Part shown: positions 1 to 8,342 of the stretch, one piece after another
Numbering within the stretch: the stretch's first letter is position 1
Layout of the letters: every line of letters starts with the position of its first letter
NCBI RefSeq assembly: GCF_014851905.1
Contig: NZ_JACVAQ010000001.1
Location: 2,542,001-2,606,000, forward strand
DNA: 64,000 bases
DNA from: Pseudomonas sp. PDM14
GTDB taxonomy: Bacteria > Pseudomonadota > Gammaproteobacteria > Pseudomonadales > Pseudomonadaceae
Direction: 5' to 3'
Program-made: the position numbers and the translations under genes
Notes under the pieces: generated by a model
What the model saw: the letters and a program-made list of their open reading frames with translations, nothing else
Told to the model about the DNA's origin: nothing
The model's database searches: none

Positions 1-1
1 C

Positions 2-157
2 AAGACCTACCTGAACACCGTCATCAGCGGCGAAAACAGCCTGCTCAAAGGCGCAGTACTGGGCGATGTGGACGTCGATGGCAGCCTGCTCGACATCAAG
101 ACCTTCCTTGGCTGCTTCGACTTCAGCGATGCGCCGATTGCCCTGACCGTGCGCTGA
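2..157 (+). CDS. C-terminal fragment, probable SCP2-domain alkyl sulfatase
   Basis: An open frame enters from the left edge and ends at a TGA at 155-157, leaving 51 residues. The tail contains LLDIKTFLGCFD followed by DAPIALTVR, which resembles the last strand and helix of the SCP2-like sterol-binding domain that ends class B (SdsA1/BDS1-type) alkyl sulfatases. These are metallo-beta-lactamase-fold enzymes that hydrolyse alkyl sulfate surfactants. The catalytic part lies outside the window, so the assignment rests only on this tail and is tentative; another SCP2-domain protein is possible. Confidence 0.5.
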   Translation, partial: KTYLNTVISGENSLLKGAVLGDVDVDGSLLDIKTFLGCFDFSDAPIALTVR

Positions 158-199
158 GTCGTAGGACGGCGTGCCTGCCGTGCGCGTCGTAACTGCTGT

Positions 200-228
200 A
201 GCGCCCCGTGAGGTTGAAGAGGGGCGCT
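200..228 (+). terminator. hairpin downstream of the left-edge gene, possible terminator
   Basis: Eight-base arms AGCGCCCC (200-207) and GGGGCGCT (221-228) are perfect inverted copies around a 13-base loop, 43 bases after the stop codon at 155-157. There is no T-tract, so it may be only a weak or Rho-assisted end. The rest of 158-367 shows nothing recognisable. Confidence 0.3.
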
Positions 229-367
229 GCTGGTGATCCACGCGGCGAGCATGGGCGTGCAGCCCGTGCGCGGCCGGCGCGGCTGAAATTCAGGCGGAAC
301 CGCGCTTCGCTGCGACGGGTCTGTGCTAGTACGGCGACCTCGCCCCATGGACCCCAAGGAGTACCGC

Positions 368-526
368 ATGGACCTTATCCGCATTCTCATTGCCATCCTG
401 CTGCCGCCGCTGGGCGTGTTTCTCCAGGTCGGCTTCGGTGGCGCCTTCTGGCTGAACATCCTGCTCACCCTGCTCGGCTACATCCCGGGCATCGTGCATG
501 CGGTGTACATCATCGCCAAGAAGTAA
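368..526 (+). CDS. Pmp3/YqaE family small membrane protein (UPF0057)
   Basis: A 52-residue protein starting MDLIRILIAILLPPLGVFLQ. Two hydrophobic helices (about 4-22 and 29-48) are joined by a short GGAFW linker, and the second ends HAVYIIAKK. This is the signature of the Pmp3/YqaE family of stress-associated proteolipids in the inner membrane, whose biochemical role is not settled. The start at 368 is chosen because AAGGAG lies a few bases upstream and the length equals the family norm of 50-55 residues. An upstream in-frame start would add 15 residues with no homology. A strong terminator follows at once, so this is a single-gene unit. Confidence 0.9.
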   Translation: MDLIRILIAILLPPLGVFLQVGFGGAFWLNILLTLLGYIPGIVHAVYIIAKK

Positions 527-546
527 CCGGCCCACTGGCTGGTATG

Positions 547-575
547 AAAAAGCCGCGCGGATGCGCGGCTTTTTT
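547..575. terminator. bidirectional intrinsic terminator
   Basis: The arms AAAAAGCCGCGC and GCGCGGCTTTTT flank a four-base loop, with A and T runs on the two sides. It ends the Pmp3 gene on the plus strand and can also end the leftward CoA-hydrolase gene whose stop is at 591. Confidence 0.9.
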
Positions 576-590
576 GTGTCTGCCAATCAC

Positions 591-1847
591 TCAGCCATGC
601 CGGGCGAACTGCTCCTCGAGCGAGGCGCGGTGCGTTGGATGCGCGATGTCGAGCATCGCGCGCAGGCGCTGGCGCAGGCTCAGGCCGCGCAGGTCGGCGA
701 CGCCGTGCTCGGTGACGATCAGCCCGGCTTCGCTGCGCGGGATGGTCACCGGGCCGCTGAGGCGGGCGACGATGCGGCTGGCGCTGCCGGCCGTGGAGGG
801 CAGGGCGATGATCGGCAGGCCGCCGTGCGAGCGCCGCGCGCCACGCAGGAAATCCAGGGCGCCACCGACTGCGCCGATGTAGCCGCCGGCCGCCACTTCC
901 GAATTGACCTGGCCGCTGAGGTCGACCTCTACCGCCGAGTTGATCGCCACCAGCCGCTCCTGGCTGGCGAGCACATCCGGGTCGTGGGTGTAGGCGGTGG
1001 AACGCAGCAGGATCGCCGGGTTGTCGTGGGCGAAATCGTGCAGCAGGCGACTGCCGAGGAGGATGCCGCCGACGCTGACGCCGCGGTCCAGCGACTTGCG
1101 CGCGTTGGTGATGGCGCCGCTCTGCATCAGCCGGGCGACACCGTCGCCGAGGCTGCCGGAGTGCACGCCGAGGTCGTGGTGATCGGCGAGGGCGCCGAGC
1201 ACCGCATCGGGGATCGCGCCGATGCCCATCTGCAGGGTGGCGCCGTCCTCGACCAGCCCGGCGATGTGCCAGGCGATCTGTGCGTCGGCTTCGCGGATGC
1301 GGCTGGGCGGGTTCTCCAGCGGCGCACGGTCGCTGTGCAGGATGAAGTCGATGTCGTCGGCACCGAGGGTACGTTCGCCGTAGGTGCGCGGCGCCTGCTG
1401 GTTGACCTCGGCGATCACCACACGGGCGCTGTCCAGCGCCGGCAGCAGGTACTCGTGGGCCAGGCTCAGGCTGTAGCGGCCATTGCCGTCTGCCGGGGCC
1501 AGTTGCAGCAGTAGCACGTCGATGCGCAGGGCGCCGCTGCGAATCATCTCCGGCAGTTGCGAGTAGTGGCAGGGCAGGATGTCGAGCACCCCGGCGTTGG
1601 CCAGTTCGCGGTTGGCGCCGGCGCCGCAGTAGGCGAGGAAGTCGATGCAGTCGGCGTGCTCGGGTCGGCAGGTGGCGCTGTTGGCGATGCCGAGCATCAC
1701 CCGGAAGCGGCCGATGCGTTGCCGCTGTACCATCAGCGCGGCGGTCAGCGGCAGCGGCTCGGCGTTGGCCTGGCCCCACAGCACCGTGTCACCGGGACGG
1801 ATCAGGGCGGACAGGTCGACGCTATCGGGTTGCAGCAACGTGGGCAT
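591..1847 (-). CDS. acetyl-CoA hydrolase/transferase family protein
   Basis: A 418-residue protein of the Cat1/4-hydroxybutyrate CoA-transferase (acetyl-CoA hydrolase) family. Family segments in order are GIGAIPDAV (about 208-216), a HSGSLGDG block (about 229-236), INSAVEVDLSGQVNSE (about 302-317) and TEHGVADLRG (about 379-388). Such enzymes move CoA between acetyl- or succinyl-CoA and an acyl acid, or hydrolyse the thioester, in the cytoplasm; the substrate cannot be read from sequence. The gene is the last of the leftward catabolic cluster but is 223 bp from the muconolactone isomerase gene, so it may have its own promoter. It could supply CoA activation of a C5 dicarboxylate such as itaconate or methylsuccinate for the lyase/hydratase genes at 14.4-17.2 kb; that link is inference. 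Confidence 0.85.
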   Translation of the reverse strand: MPTLLQPDSVDLSALIRPGDTVLWGQANAEPLPLTAALMVQRQRIGRFRVMLGIANSATCRPEHADCIDFLAYCGAGANRELANAGVLDILPCHYSQLPEMIRSGALRIDVLLLQLAPADGNGRYSLSLAHEYLLPALDSARVVIAEVNQQAPRTYGERTLGADDIDFILHSDRAPLENPPSRIREADAQIAWHIAGLVEDGATLQMGIGAIPDAVLGALADHHDLGVHSGSLGDGVARLMQSGAITNARKSLDRGVSVGGILLGSRLLHDFAHDNPAILLRSTAYTHDPDVLASQERLVAINSAVEVDLSGQVNSEVAAGGYIGAVGGALDFLRGARRSHGGLPIIALPSTAGSASRIVARLSGPVTIPRSEAGLIVTEHGVADLRGLSLRQRLRAMLDIAHPTHRASLEEQFARHG

Positions 1848-1960
1848 GGCGAACTCGTGACGAAGACGCGGCCGGCAGCGGCCAGCCGCGAAAAATGCGG
1901 AGGAAAGAACGCGGTGTCTGCTGGTGCTTCAGCTGAGCACTCGGCAGGTAGGTGCCGCGC

Positions 1961-1981
1961 GTAGGCTGCGTCGTGCGCACC
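1961..1981 (-). repeat. degenerate REP-like sequence
   Basis: A 21-base stretch (GTAGGCTGC...GTGCGCACC) resembles one arm of the REP doublet at 14196-14290 with several mismatches. It lies in the 223-bp gap between the CoA-hydrolase and muconolactone isomerase genes. No second arm was found. Confidence 0.3.
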
Positions 1982-2070
1982 GCAAGCACGGCCAAAATCG
2001 TCTGGCAAAACGCGCTTCGCCGCAACGCTACAACGGCAAACGCGGCGGCCGTTTGGCCGCCGCTTCGGGC

Positions 2071-2349
2071 TCAAACGATGGACGACGGATGCTTGGCCAG
2101 CGGCGTGACCTGGATGGTCATGAACGGGAACAGCGGCAGGCTCGACAGCAGCGTGTGCAGCTCATCGTTGCTCTCCACATCGAAGATGCTGATGTTCGAG
2201 TACTGGCCCACCACGCGCCACAGGTGCGGCCACTTGCCGGCCTGTTGCAGCTTGATGGCCAGGGCCTTTTCCGCGGCCTTGATGGCGTCGATCTCGTCCG
2301 CCGGAATGTCCCGCGGAATGTTCACATCCATCTTTACGCAATACAGCAT
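2071..2349 (-). CDS. catC: muconolactone delta-isomerase (CatC family)
   Basis: A 92-residue protein beginning MLYCVKMDVNIPRDIPADE and containing GKWPHLWRVVGQYSNISIFD, with FPFMTIQVTPLAKHPSS near the end. These are the hallmark segments of muconolactone isomerase, a small ferredoxin-like-fold cytoplasmic enzyme that converts muconolactone to 3-oxoadipate enol-lactone in the catechol ortho-cleavage branch. The normal length is 92-97 residues. It starts 20 bp after the MFS transporter gene and shares its transcript. No catA or catB is nearby, so this copy may serve a substituted (for example methyl) muconolactone produced elsewhere; the methyl specificity is inference. Confidence 0.93.
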   Translation of the reverse strand: MLYCVKMDVNIPRDIPADEIDAIKAAEKALAIKLQQAGKWPHLWRVVGQYSNISIFDVESNDELHTLLSSLPLFPFMTIQVTPLAKHPSSIV

Positions 2350-2369
2350 GACGCTCTCCTGTTCAGGGG

Positions 2370-3668
2370 TCAGATCTTGCTCTGGCTGAGTTGGCCGTTG
2401 AGCGGGGCATCCTCGTCGGCATCACCGAGAACCTTGGCGTCGACGTCTTCCAGGCGCACGCCGCGGGTTTCCGGCAGCAGCAGGACGGCGGTGACCGACA
2501 GGGCGTAGGCGACCAGGCAGAAGGTGCCGATCGACTGGGCCAGGCCGATGCGCTCGGAGAGCACACCGACGCCGGCGATGGACAGCGCGCCGAGGGACTT
2601 GCCGAGGTTGTAGGAGAAGCCCATGCAGGTGGTGCGCACATGGGTCGGGAACAGCTCGCTGAGGAACGGGCCAAGCACCGCGAAGATGCCGGTGGCGAAG
2701 GCGCCGACCGGGAAGGCCATGAGCATCAGCAGGGTGGTGCTCATCGGCACCATCATGTAGACCACGGTGAAGATCCACGCCCCCACGCTGAACAGCAGCA
2801 GCGCCGGGCGGCGGCCGTAGCGGTCGGCCAGCCAGGAGGTGACGACGAAGCCGGCGAAGGCCCCTGCGCACATGATCAGCATGGTGAAGATCACCGGGCC
2901 CGGCTTGAGGCCGCGCTCGGACACCATCAGCGTCGGCAGCCAGGCCATGATGGTGTAGGCAGCGGCTTGCAGGCCGGTAACCAGCATCGCGCCGAGCAGG
3001 GTCAGGCGTACCACGCCCGGACGGAAGGCGGAGAGGAACGAGGCTTTTTCCTGCACCTTGGCGGTGGCCTGCTTGTAGATCTCCGGGTCCTTGACGTGAC
3101 GGCGGATGAACAGCACGAAACCGGCCGGAATCACGCCGACCCAGAACGCCACGCGCCAGGCCAGTTCCTGCGGCAGCCAGGCCAGCAGGGCGGTCATGAT
3201 CACGGCGGCCAGGGCCCAGCCCAGGGCGAAGCCGCTCTGCACGAAACCGAGGGCCTTGCCGCGGTGCTGCGGACGGATCACCTCGGCCATCAGCGCCGCG
3301 CCAACCGCCCATTCACCGCCGAAGCCGAGGCCCTGCAGGGTACGCACGACCAGCATCTGCTCGTAGGAGGTGGTGAAGCCGGCCAGCGCACCGAAGAAGG
3401 TGAACCAGCAGATGGTGAAGATCAGGATGCGCACGCGGCCGTAGCGGTCGGCAAGGATGCCGGCGACCCAGCCACCGATGGAGGCGGACAGCAACGCCGC
3501 GGTGCCGAGCACGCCGGCCTCGCCCTTGGAGATCTGCCAGACCGCCATCAGCGCCGGCAGCAGGAAGCTGAACATCTGCGCGTCGTAGGTATCCAGGGCC
3601 CAGCCGGAGAAGCAGGCCCAGAAAGTCTTGCGCTCCCGTGAGGAGCCGGTTTTGTACCATTCGAACAT
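2370..3668 (-). CDS. MFS transporter, aromatic acid:H+ symporter type
   Basis: A 432-residue twelve-helix carrier of the major facilitator superfamily. The DTYDAQMFSFLLPAL segment in helix 1 and the paired ADRYGR loops (after helices 2 and 8) fit the aromatic acid:H+ symporter and related sugar/organic-acid carriers such as BenK, PcaK and MucK. It would import an aromatic acid or muconate-type acid across the inner membrane. The start at 3668 follows an AAGGA a suitable distance upstream; a start at 3863 would add 65 non-homologous residues. It is the promoter-proximal gene before catC, with which it forms a two-gene unit. The 243 bp upstream hold no copy of the 43-bp box found before the neighbouring operons. 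Confidence 0.9.
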   Translation of the reverse strand: MFEWYKTGSSRERKTFWACFSGWALDTYDAQMFSFLLPALMAVWQISKGEAGVLGTAALLSASIGGWVAGILADRYGRVRILIFTICWFTFFGALAGFTTSYEQMLVVRTLQGLGFGGEWAVGAALMAEVIRPQHRGKALGFVQSGFALGWALAAVIMTALLAWLPQELAWRVAFWVGVIPAGFVLFIRRHVKDPEIYKQATAKVQEKASFLSAFRPGVVRLTLLGAMLVTGLQAAAYTIMAWLPTLMVSERGLKPGPVIFTMLIMCAGAFAGFVVTSWLADRYGRRPALLLFSVGAWIFTVVYMMVPMSTTLLMLMAFPVGAFATGIFAVLGPFLSELFPTHVRTTCMGFSYNLGKSLGALSIAGVGVLSERIGLAQSIGTFCLVAYALSVTAVLLLPETRGVRLEDVDAKVLGDADEDAPLNGQLSQSKI

Positions 3669-3911
3669 GTTGACCGTCCTTCTTGTTATTGGATGTCGGC
3701 TCATGGCGCTCAGCAACCATGACGTCTGTTTCGAACCCGGCCTGAGCCGAGCGCGGTAGCCGTCCTGGCCGAGGGTGCCACTGGCGTGGTGCACATCGAG
3801 GCGCACGTACGCGGTGTCTTTTCTACGATTCGGAGCATGCGGCAGATTGTTCCTGCCGCCCATTTGCCTTTACGAAAGCCTGTCTTCCGCCTCTCCTAAG
3901 TGCCTGTGGAA

Positions 3912-4802
3912 TCAGGCGTTGCGCGGTGAAACCAGGATGTCCTGGGCCATGCTCGCGACCAGCCGACCGTCGCGCTGGTAGATGTGCGTCATCGCCAGAC
4001 CGCGGCCGGAGAGGCTGCGCACCGCATCGTTGACGAACAGCAGCCAGTCGTTGGCGTTGAGTTCGAGGCTGTGGAACCACAGCGTGTGGTTGAGGTTGCT
4101 GATGTAGTAGTGCTGCCACAGGTCGAGCATGCCCAGCGGCGGCGCCAGGCTGCCGTTGAGCCAGCTGTCGGACATGTAGGCCAGCGCCGCATGGTGCAGG
4201 CAGCCCTCGCCGACCAGCGGCTGGTTGAGGCGAATCCAGTAGGCGATCTCGCGCTGCTCGGCCGGGTGCTCGAAGTAGCCTTCCGGGTGGATCGGCCGCA
4301 CGTCCAGCACCGGCCGCGCGGAGAAGCGCAGCTGCACCGCCTCGCTGTGCTGCGGGTAGCGCGTGGCCAGCTCGCGCAGGGTCGGCAGGCTTTGCGGATC
4401 AGGCACCGCGCGTTGCAGGCGGTGGGGATCGCCGGGGTGGGCCTGGGCCACCTGGAACGAGGCGTTGGCGCTGAACACCAGGCCGGTGCCCTGCACGCCG
4501 TACAGGTGGCGGGTGGAAAAGCGCCGGCCCTCCTGCAACGGTTCGATGCTGTACTCGATGCCATCCTGCGGGCGGGCGCCCTGCAGGAAGGTCATCTGCA
4601 GCATGCTCGGGCTGCGTCCCGCTGCGGTCTGCGCCGCCGCCCACAGGGCCTGGCCGAGCAGCTGGCCGCCGTACACGCGGCCGTTGGCGTTGGTGTCGCA
4701 GACCTCACTGCGGTAGCTGTTCTGCCCGTTGTGTTCGAGGCAGAGCAGTTCGGTGAGGTCGCGCTGGTCCCAGGCGCGCGCATTGGCGGCGGTGGTGGCC
4801 AT
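3912..4802 (-). CDS. tesB: acyl-CoA thioesterase II (TesB family)
   Basis: A 296-residue double hot-dog-fold thioesterase. It has the N-terminal block NGRVYGGQLLGQALWAA (about 40-56), the HLYGVQGTGLVFSANASFQ strand-helix, and the C-terminal WLLFVNDAVRSLSGRGLA block typical of TesB, with RDGRLVASMAQDILV at the end. Such enzymes hydrolyse acyl-CoA to the free acid and CoA. The gene starts 9 bp after the CoA-transferase beta subunit gene ends, so it is the last gene of a catI-catJ-tesB operon. A thioesterase in a CoA-dependent ring-degradation operon may drain dead-end CoA esters and recover CoA; this role is inference. Confidence 0.9.
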   Translation of the reverse strand: MATTAANARAWDQRDLTELLCLEHNGQNSYRSEVCDTNANGRVYGGQLLGQALWAAAQTAAGRSPSMLQMTFLQGARPQDGIEYSIEPLQEGRRFSTRHLYGVQGTGLVFSANASFQVAQAHPGDPHRLQRAVPDPQSLPTLRELATRYPQHSEAVQLRFSARPVLDVRPIHPEGYFEHPAEQREIAYWIRLNQPLVGEGCLHHAALAYMSDSWLNGSLAPPLGMLDLWQHYYISNLNHTLWFHSLELNANDWLLFVNDAVRSLSGRGLAMTHIYQRDGRLVASMAQDILVSPRNA

Positions 4803-4811
4803 CTCAGCGCC

Positions 4812-5513
4812 TCACTGCACCGGGCTCAGCGCGGCGCTGGCGCTGCGGCTGAGTTCGCGCGGTTGCGCGGCGACGGCGGAAAAATCCAGCGGCACCGAAG
4901 TGGCGGCCTGCAGCGCGGCGGTGTCGATGTCGCCGACCAGTTCGATGACCTTCACCCCCTCGGCGGTGATCTCCAGGGTGGCCAGGTCGGTGTACACCCG
5001 GCTGACGCAACCGAGGCCGGTCAGCGGGTAGCTGCACTGCGGCAGCACCTTGCTGCGGCCCTGCTTGTCGAGGTGCTCCATCATCACGTAGATGCGCTTG
5101 GCGCCGATGGCCAGGTCCATTGCCCCGCCGACTGCCGGGATCGCGTCCGGTGCGCCGGTGTGCCAGTTGGCCAGGTCGCCCTTGGCGGAGACCTGGAAGG
5201 CGCCGAGCACGCAGATGTCGAGGTGGCCGCCGCGCATCATGCCGAAGGAGTCGGCGTGGTGGAAAAACGCCGCGCCGGGCTCCAGTTTGATTGGCTCCTT
5301 GCCGGCGTTGATCATGTCCCAGTCTTCCTCGCCCACCGGTGCGCCGGTCCAGCGGCCGAGCACGCCGTTCTCGCTGTGCAGGAAGATGTCCTTGTCCGCC
5401 GGCAGGTGGTTGGCCACCATCGTCGGCAGGCCGATGCCCAGGTTGACGTAGGCGCCCTCGGGAATGTCGCGGGCCACGCGGGCGGCCATGGCATTGCGTG
5501 TGTCTTTGTCCAT
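4812..5513 (-). CDS. catJ: 3-oxoadipate CoA-transferase, subunit B
   Basis: A 233-residue beta subunit of class I succinyl-CoA:3-oxoacid CoA-transferases. The catalytic glutamate sits in HSENGVLG (Glu about 48), and GIGLPTMVANHL precedes it. With the alpha subunit it transfers CoA from succinyl-CoA to 3-oxoadipate or a substituted homologue, preparing it for thiolytic cleavage. It follows the alpha-subunit gene by 6 bp. The pair could equally be called pcaIJ; catIJ is used because a catC-type gene is next door. A related acetoacetate transferase (AtoDA/ScoAB) is the alternative, but the thiolase, isomerase and carrier around it favour 3-oxoadipate. Confidence 0.88.
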   Translation of the reverse strand: MDKDTRNAMAARVARDIPEGAYVNLGIGLPTMVANHLPADKDIFLHSENGVLGRWTGAPVGEEDWDMINAGKEPIKLEPGAAFFHHADSFGMMRGGHLDICVLGAFQVSAKGDLANWHTGAPDAIPAVGGAMDLAIGAKRIYVMMEHLDKQGRSKVLPQCSYPLTGLGCVSRVYTDLATLEITAEGVKVIELVGDIDTAALQAATSVPLDFSAVAAQPRELSRSASAALSPVQ

Positions 5514-5519
5514 CTCGGC

Positions 5520-6212
5520 TTACCCCGCCTGTTGCTGAAGGGATGCCGGCACGCTGCGCTGGACGATCCGTTTGACGAAGATGCCGGGCGTGACCACGTG
5601 CTCCGGGTCCAGCTCGCCGAGTTCGCAGATGCGCCCGACCGAGGCGATGGTGTGGCGCGCGGCCATGGCCATCACCGGGCTGAAGTTGCGCGCGGTCTTG
5701 CGGTACACCAGGTTGCCCCAGCGGTCGCCGGCCTCGGCGTTGATCAGCGCGTAGTCGACGTGGATCGGCGATTCCAGCACGTAGTGGCGGCCGTCGATCT
5801 CGCGGGTTTCCTTGCCCTCGGCGAGCAGGGTGCCGTAGCCGGTCGGGGTGAAGAAACCGCCGATGCCGCAGCCGGCGGCGCGCAGGCGCTCGGCCAGGTT
5901 GCCCTGGGGGATGATCTCCAGTTCCAGCTTGCCGGCGCGGTACAGCTCCTCGAACACGTGCGAGCCGCTCATGCGCGGGTAGGAGCAGAGGATGCGCCGC
6001 ACCTGGCCGGCCTTGAGCAGCGCGGCGAGGCCGGTATCGCCCTGGCCGGCGTTGTTGCTGACCAGGGTCAGGTCGCGGGCGCCCTGGGCGATCAGCGCGT
6101 CGATCAGGTCTTCGGGCATGCCGGCGCCGCCGAAGCCGCCGACGGCGATGGTGGCGCCGTCGGGGATGTCGGCCAGCGCGGCGGCGGCGCTGGGGGATAG
6201 CTTGTCGATCAT
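5520..6212 (-). CDS. catI: 3-oxoadipate CoA-transferase, subunit A
   Basis: A 230-residue alpha subunit of the heterotetrameric CoA-transferase. The family glycine motif VGGFGGAGMP is at about 24-33, and the LVSNNAG and GTLLAEGKE segments of the alpha family are present. It acts with the product of the next gene. The start at 6212 follows GAAAGGACAACCGC, the same ribosome-site context seen before the metallo-hydrolase gene at 10272; an upstream start would add 42 non-homologous residues. It heads the catI-catJ-tesB operon, and a copy of the cluster's shared 43-bp box lies 124 bp upstream. Confidence 0.88.
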   Translation of the reverse strand: MIDKLSPSAAAALADIPDGATIAVGGFGGAGMPEDLIDALIAQGARDLTLVSNNAGQGDTGLAALLKAGQVRRILCSYPRMSGSHVFEELYRAGKLELEIIPQGNLAERLRAAGCGIGGFFTPTGYGTLLAEGKETREIDGRHYVLESPIHVDYALINAEAGDRWGNLVYRKTARNFSPVMAMAARHTIASVGRICELGELDPEHVVTPGIFVKRIVQRSVPASLQQQAG

Positions 6213-6335
6213 GCGGTTGTCCTTTCTCTTCTTGTGATGTCGGGGACCGCCCAGATGAGCGTGTGTGGGCGTTGCAGAGCGGCTGCAACGGGGTTTCCCC
6301 GCATGAAAATCAGCTTGCCAGCGTGCTCCGGGGTC

Positions 6336-6378
6336 CACAATTTCAGTCTGCGGAAGGGCTGCTTAACCGGCGGTTAAG
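6336..6378 (-). promoter_or_regulatory. shared 43-bp regulatory box, copy 1 (catI operon)
   Basis: Read on the minus strand, this 43-bp element starts CTTAACCGCCGGTTAAG and ends TGAAATTGTG, with CTTCCGCA between. It aligns without gaps to copies at 8300-8342 and 12552-12594. The TTAAC...GTTAA dyad is the kind of interrupted palindrome LysR-type regulators bind. It lies 124 bp upstream of catI. Confidence 0.6.
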
Positions 6379-6441
6379 GCGTGCTGCGGGCGTGGACGAG
6401 AGAGGTGGCGGGCGCTCCGTGCGCCCGCCGAACGGATGGCT

Positions 6442-7143
6442 TCAGACGCCGGCGACACCGACGGTCATGCCGCCGCAGACGTACAGCACCTGGCCGGTGA
6501 CGAAGCCGCTGCGTTGATCGAGGAAGAACGACGACGCCTGGGCGATATCCTCCGGCACGCCGAGGCGCTTGACCGGCACCGAGTCGATGATCGCCTGGGT
6601 GCGCGGGCTGTCCGGCGGGTTGGCGCGCTCGAACAGTTCGGTGCGGATCGGCCCCGGACCGATGGCGTTGGCGGTGATGCCGTGGCGGCCCAGCTCCAGC
6701 GACCAGACGCGGGTCATGCCGAGCAGCCCGGCCTTGGTCGCGGCGTAGGCGCTACGCAGTTCCTTGCCCAGGGCGGCGCGCGAGGACATGTTGAGAATGC
6801 GCCCGAAACCGGCCTCCTTCATGCCCGGCAACAGTGCCTGCATGCACTGCAGCGAGCAGCGCAGGTTGAGCGCCCAGACCCGCTCCAGCTCCTCGAAACT
6901 CTGCTCCTCGGCGCTGGCCGGGCAGACCATGCCGACGTTGTTGACCAGGCGGGTGATCGGCCCGCCGGCCAGGGCTTCCTGCAGGGCGGCAGCGGTGGCG
7001 GCGGTGTCGCTCAGGTCGGCGATCAGGCCGTTGCCGATGCGGTCGATGATGACCGGCTCGTAGCCGTCCTGGCGGCAGCGTTCGGCGATGGCGGCGCCGA
7101 TGCCGGAGGCACCGCCGGTGATCAGTACGCGTTGTTGGGACAC
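6442..7143 (-). CDS. SDR-family NAD(P)-dependent oxidoreductase
   Basis: A 233-residue short-chain dehydrogenase/reductase. It has the cofactor glycine motif TGGASGIG (9-16), NNVG at about 68-71, the catalytic Ser (120/121), Tyr133 and Lys137 in the YxxxK arrangement, and a C-terminal GQVLYVCGG. The length is typical of classical SDRs, which oxidise or reduce alcohol/keto groups with NAD(P)H; the substrate is not evident. Translation starts at a GTG preceded by GAGGAAATTTCC. It begins 16 bp after the cyclase-family gene, so the two form one leftward operon behind the second copy of the shared box. Confidence 0.88.
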   Translation of the reverse strand: MSQQRVLITGGASGIGAAIAERCRQDGYEPVIIDRIGNGLIADLSDTAATAAALQEALAGGPITRLVNNVGMVCPASAEEQSFEELERVWALNLRCSLQCMQALLPGMKEAGFGRILNMSSRAALGKELRSAYAATKAGLLGMTRVWSLELGRHGITANAIGPGPIRTELFERANPPDSPRTQAIIDSVPVKRLGVPEDIAQASSFFLDQRSGFVTGQVLYVCGGMTVGVAGV

Positions 7144-7159
7144 GGAAATTTCCTCGACT

Positions 7160-8212
7160 TCAGACAGTGGCGACAGGGTTCAGCGGCGCACCGACGGCAC
7201 CCGGCAGGCGCAGCGGCGGGGCGGTGAGCAGGAAGCGGTTGCGACCATTGGCGCGCAGCCAGGTGGCCAGTGGCGTGAGGTGCCACAGCTCGCCCAGGTG
7301 CACGCCGAGCTTGAACAGGCAGTGGTGGTGCAGCGGCATCACCGAGCAGCAGCTGCCCGGCTCGCCGGAGGGGAAGATTTCCACCGAGTAGTTGTCGGCG
7401 GCGATGGCCACCAGGTTGCTGTCGGTGATCCAGTTGAGCAGACGCCCGTCGTTGCCATCGAGCACCGCAGCCAGGCGCTCCAGTTCCTTGGGGTCGGGGT
7501 TCTTGTTCATCCCCAGCAGCGCCTCGGCGTAGCCAGTGTGCAGGCAGACCAGGTCGCCAGCCTCGACCTCGACCTTGTCGGCCTCGAGTACGCGCATCAG
7601 TTGGTCGTAGCCGACGTGGGTACGGCCCAGGCCGTAGTGGTGGTGCAGGTCGATCATCACGCCGCGGCCCTGCACGCAGGTCTCGGCCATGCGCTCGATG
7701 CCCAGGGCGTGGGCGCAGGAGGTGCTGTGCGGTTTGATCGCCCCGGCGATGCCGCAGTCGGCCAGGTCATCCGGCCCCTCGACGTCACCGCCGGCGCTGA
7801 AGCCGTTGTAGTACAGCGGCTCGGCCACGCCGTCGCCGTCGGCATCGAACAGCGCGCCGACGTGGGACAGCGCGTCCCACTGGGTCGAGTACTGCAGGTG
7901 GAGAATCGCCAGGTCGTCGCTGAGCACGTCCGGGCGGCCGGCTTCGATGCGCTCGTAGGCGTAGTTCATGTTGACCCCACCCTTGCGCAGCAGCGGGCGC
8001 AGGATCGGCGGCAGGCGGTTGACGTTCATCGCGTTGCCGCCGGGGTAGTCGAGCGGCAGGCTGAGGCAGAAGGCCAGGCCCTCGCGAGCCTCGGCGATGC
8101 CCTGGCGGACTTTCTCCGGGGTCAGCAGATTGAGCCGGCCGATCTGGTCGTCGGGGCCGAAGTCGCCCCAGTTGGAGCCGTCGGGACGGTGCTTCCAGCG
8201 GTGTGCAGGCAT
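7160..8212 (-). CDS. cyclase-family metal-dependent hydrolase
   Basis: A 350-residue member of the cyclase family (Pfam PF04199), which includes kynurenine formamidase and putative polyketide cyclases. The metal-site segment appears as STQWDALSHVG (about 109-119), a variant of the short-family HxGTHxDxPxH motif, and a second cluster MPLHHHCLFKLGVHLGELWHL lies near the C-terminus. Such enzymes hydrolyse amides, lactones or imides. In this ring-degradation neighbourhood a lactone- or amide-opening step is plausible but unproven. It heads the cyclase-SDR operon, with AAGGAACC upstream of its ATG and the shared box 88 bp upstream. Confidence 0.8.
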   Translation of the reverse strand: MPAHRWKHRPDGSNWGDFGPDDQIGRLNLLTPEKVRQGIAEAREGLAFCLSLPLDYPGGNAMNVNRLPPILRPLLRKGGVNMNYAYERIEAGRPDVLSDDLAILHLQYSTQWDALSHVGALFDADGDGVAEPLYYNGFSAGGDVEGPDDLADCGIAGAIKPHSTSCAHALGIERMAETCVQGRGVMIDLHHHYGLGRTHVGYDQLMRVLEADKVEVEAGDLVCLHTGYAEALLGMNKNPDPKELERLAAVLDGNDGRLLNWITDSNLVAIAADNYSVEIFPSGEPGSCCSVMPLHHHCLFKLGVHLGELWHLTPLATWLRANGRNRFLLTAPPLRLPGAVGAPLNPVATV

Positions 8213-8299
8213 GGCAGGTTCCTTGTTGGCAGGCGCCGGTGATGCAGGCAGGCGCGCGTGCGGGTCTGGTCGACAAGGCTCCCAGACCCGTGCGGGGCA

Positions 8300-8342
8300 G
8301 ACAATTTCACTCTGCGAAAGCCCCGCTTAACCGCGGCTTAAG
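8300..8342 (-). promoter_or_regulatory. shared 43-bp regulatory box, copy 2 (cyclase operon)
   Basis: On the minus strand it begins CTTAAGCCGCGGTTAAG and ends TGAAATTGTC, with CTTTCGCA between, and aligns without gaps to the copies at 6336-6378 and 12552-12594. It overlaps the stop codon of the lysR gene by a few bases and lies 88 bp before the cyclase gene start, so lysR transcripts run through it. Confidence 0.6.

Noticed and set aside
3984-6200. 738-codon open frame on the plus strand
   Set aside because: Antisense shadow of tesB, catJ and catI; composition is Ala/Gly/His/Val-rich with no domain, and all three minus-strand genes are well supported.
7088-8242. 384-codon plus-strand frame, and 8203-9177 likewise
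   Set aside because: Antisense to the cyclase and lysR genes; a product of high GC, with no ribosome site or recognisable domain.
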